Origin: Enterococcus durans NBRC 100479 = LMG 10746
GTDB taxonomy: Bacteria > Bacillota > Bacilli > Lactobacillales > Enterococcaceae
Assembly (NCBI RefSeq): GCF_001544215.1
Contig: NZ_BCQB01000004.1
Location: 39,157 to 103,156, forward strand
Direction: 5' to 3'
DNA length: 64,000 nucleotides
Below the pieces are notes generated by a model that saw only the letters and a program-made list of their open reading frames with translations, did not search any database and was not told where the DNA came from. A program made the position numbers and the translations under genes. Position 1 is the first letter of the stretch. Every line of letters begins with the position of its first letter. Below, piece after piece: positions 61,861-64,000 of the stretch.

Positions 61861-63720
61861 ATGAAGATTTTCAATAACAATAATAATACAAAAGAACAAT
61901 CCAGTCTAAAAATAAAATGGATTTTTTTGATTATATTATGTTCGTTATTTTTATTAAGTATTTTTTACTTTTTTTATTATATCTTTGCCCCTACAGATCG
62001 TGGTAACGTGACAGAATTGACTGATTCTTGGAGTTATTACTCGAAAAGTGATCCTGATTTTCATTTTGATAGCCGCTACGTGACACACCTTCCGAAAATC
62101 GATCGAAATGAAACATTTGTCATGGAAACCACCCTAAAAGAACAAGTAAATGATTCAAATCTATTGATCAAAGGAAACCATCAATGGATCAGAGTATACC
62201 TAGACAAACAACTCTTATATGATCGCTCTCATATTTTAGAAGAAAATAACCCAGGACTTTCTTTAGCTGTGATCGATCTACCTACAGACTACGCTGGGAA
62301 AATATTAAAAATCGAAGTTGCTTCTCCCTATCGTAATTATGCTGGGTTTCCTCCTAAAGTCTATATCGGAACAACTGGACCGATGATCAGCTTTATTTTC
62401 TCACAGTCCATTCCCCAAGTTGTCACGATGATCATTGCTGTATTTTTAGCTATAGGAACCTTGTCCTACTCGACATTTATTCTCTACAAGAAGAGAAAGC
62501 TCGATGTTTCTTTACTGATCCTTAGTTGTTTTGCATTAGTTCTTGGATTCCAATCCGTTTCAGAAGACATCTTGAGTGGCGTTCTCTTCGAACCGATCGT
62601 GCATCCGATTTTATCGCATGTTTTTATTATTCTAACTTCAATACTTATTATCTCTTACTATCTGACACGAATGATCTATTATAAAAAAATATATGGTTTA
62701 TTTTGTATCGTTCAAATTTCGATACAACTAGGTGTGCTCGTTTATTCTTTAATGACACCAAATGAACTTCCGGAACTGATGCCTATCGTCAACGTTGTAA
62801 GTGTTATTAGCACCTTAGTTACCTCATTAGCTTCCATAGGAGAGGCATATAAGAACAATCGCTTTTTTGTGGCTTGTACGCCATGGATCGTCCTGATCGC
62901 GATTTTCCATTGCATGATTTATATCCAATCTGCATTAGGGATCTATCAAGCAGATATCAATTGGTCAACTATTTTATTCGTGCTCATTTTGATTGTGATC
63001 GTTGTTTATAATATCATCGAATATATCGTCAGTTTCGACCAACACCAAAGGGCAGTAGGCTTTCTTGAAGTGAAGTCCGATTTATTAGAACAGCACTATG
63101 ACCAACTACGAGAGCATATCCAAGAAATCAGTTCATTAAGACACGAATTTATTCAAAATATGGAAAACATTGAAGATCTAATTTTAGAAAATAAATCTTT
63201 AGAAGCACAAAATGAAATTAGAGGCATCTTGAATGAGGCACAAAACTTTAAATTTATCTTCTCTTATTCTGCACACCAACTGACAAATCTGATTCTAGCT
63301 CGCTATCAAGATATTGCTTCTAAGCGTAATATCCAAGTAGAATTCAAAGCGGATCTTCCAGAAAAACCGGCTGTTAGTGACAATGATCTAACGCAGTTAT
63401 TGATTCATGTACTAGAGCATTCTTTTCGGGAAACTCACGCTATCGAGGACCCTATGCAACGAAAAATTTCATTACACTTAAAAGAAAAAGAGGATGAATT
63501 ACTGATCCACTGTGAACACAGCGCTCATTATGAAACGAACTTATTTTCTCACGGTATCACAGAAGAATTGCAAGAAAAAGAACAGTTTGATCTCACGATG
63601 ATCAAAGATATCGCTGAACGATACGCTGGTACGTTGAGGCAAGAAAAAGACAATAAGAGTGATCGCCTCACGATCCAGTTAAAACACCGTTCAAAAATCC
63701 GAGAAAATAAAGCGATGTGA
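61861..63720 (+). CDS. Membrane sensor with degenerate histidine-kinase core
   Basis: The 619-residue protein has a first membrane helix (18-43), an external domain (about 45-180) of 7TMR-DISM type, about seven membrane helices (180-390), a short coiled coil (400-425) and a GHKL-like C terminus. A possible H box is SLRHEF with H428, like the HPK10 family. The N box is degenerate: LLIHVLEHSF has His at positions 516 and 520 where Asn is expected. G boxes are poor (SHGI at 563-566, then IAERYAG). It may be a pseudokinase. No response regulator gene follows before the window ends. Upstream gap is AT-rich. Confidence 0.72.
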   Translation: MKIFNNNNNTKEQSSLKIKWIFLIILCSLFLLSIFYFFYYIFAPTDRGNVTELTDSWSYYSKSDPDFHFDSRYVTHLPKIDRNETFVMETTLKEQVNDSNLLIKGNHQWIRVYLDKQLLYDRSHILEENNPGLSLAVIDLPTDYAGKILKIEVASPYRNYAGFPPKVYIGTTGPMISFIFSQSIPQVVTMIIAVFLAIGTLSYSTFILYKKRKLDVSLLILSCFALVLGFQSVSEDILSGVLFEPIVHPILSHVFIILTSILIISYYLTRMIYYKKIYGLFCIVQISIQLGVLVYSLMTPNELPELMPIVNVVSVISTLVTSLASIGEAYKNNRFFVACTPWIVLIAIFHCMIYIQSALGIYQADINWSTILFVLILIVIVVYNIIEYIVSFDQHQRAVGFLEVKSDLLEQHYDQLREHIQEISSLRHEFIQNMENIEDLILENKSLEAQNEIRGILNEAQNFKFIFSYSAHQLTNLILARYQDIASKRNIQVEFKADLPEKPAVSDNDLTQLLIHVLEHSFRETHAIEDPMQRKISLHLKEKEDELLIHCEHSAHYETNLFSHGITEELQEKEQFDLTMIKDIAERYAGTLRQEKDNKSDRLTIQLKHRSKIRENKAM

Positions 63721-63789
63721 AATGATCGACTCCTTGAAAAGGATGAGATAAGTTAGAAAAACTTTTATTGCATGTTCTAAATCAAAATA

Positions 63790-64000
63790 AAGAATGTAGG
63801 ACAAATCTACAAACAGTTTTGCTACAGACGCTCGAATAAACGGCGGGAGCAAAAAGCAACTCCTTCGGAAATAAGCCGAAATTCACAAAAATTTGAAAAG
63901 CAATTTTCGTTCATTTCTTCTTATTTCTCGGAGTTAAACACTTCTGTCCCAGCCTCTCTCAAATAAACGGCGACCAAAAGTCAGGTTTTTCGGAAATTTC
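63790..64000. repeat. Modular palindromic repeat, copy D (runs to the window end)
   Basis: The head GAATGTAGGACAAATCTACA and TTTTGCTACAGACGCTCG match copy B. The middle GCGGGAGCAAAAAGCAACTCC, GGAAATAAG and GAGTTAAACACTTCTGTCCC match copy C. Then CAAATAAACGGCGACCAAAAGTCAGG starts another linker like copies A and B. It looks like a composite of two element types and is cut by the window edge. Confidence 0.72.

Overview
The window is a low-GC Firmicute chromosome segment, most probably from the genus Enterococcus. This is an inference from gene content and order: a full dcw division/cell-wall cluster preceded by a DUF3397 gene, a sigma-54-controlled mannose PTS in the order regulator-IIB-IIAB-IIC-IID plus a separate ManO, GlsB and Asp23-type stress proteins, a DUF4044 micro-protein, an Eis-like acetyltransferase, and dispersed modular palindromic repeats like the EFAR elements known from E. 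faecalis. The species cannot be fixed from the sequence alone.

Layout. 1-4.6 kb holds the 5' part of map, a flavodoxin, a TetR regulator divergent from an M29 aminopeptidase, a small DUF898 membrane protein, tRNA-Arg(CCT) and a 54-residue micro-protein. 4.7-11.6 kb holds an Eis-like acetyltransferase and a PTS cluster of the lactose/cellobiose type (IIB, IIC and three small accessory genes). A LevR-type activator and a clear -24/-12 promoter control the cluster, which has no EIIA and no glycosidase. 11.6-17.6 kb has a DEAD-box-like helicase (motif II DESD), a Gfo/Idh/MocA oxidoreductase, sfsA, a small frameshifted gene, an MntR/EfaR-type metal regulator and zwf. 17.9-36.1 kb is one long leftward block: DUF3397, mraZ, rsmH, ftsL, pbp2x-type ftsI, mraY, murD, murG, divIB, ftsA, ftsZ, ylmE, sepF, yggT, ylmH, divIVA, then T-box-regulated ileS. 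It makes lipid II, builds the Z-ring and closes the septum. A three-repeat MraZ operator sits in front of mraZ.

36.3-46.7 kb has corA, the DUF4044 gene, then leftward yqhY-nusB-folD-xseA-xseB-ispA-tlyA-argR-recN, with pepP and glsB upstream. The efp gene expected between pepP and yqhY is missing. 47-54 kb is the mannose PTS: manO, mptD, mptC, mptA, mptB, a sigma-54 promoter, a 21-bp perfect inverted repeat, and the mptR activator. 54.4-64 kb has a CmpB-like membrane protein, rpmA-prp-rplU with its leader, a family-4 uracil-DNA glycosylase, a SulP transporter, DUF1304, tRNA-Arg(TCT), a trmR-type methyltransferase, a SipW-like signal peptidase lacking both catalytic residues, and a divergent membrane sensor with a degenerate histidine-kinase core.

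Most of the window is core housekeeping DNA. The items most worth a second look are the two sigma-54 PTS control regions, the inactive-looking signal peptidase next to the degenerate sensor, the frameshifted membrane protein gene, the missing efp, and a family of modular palindromic repeats present in at least four intergenic regions.
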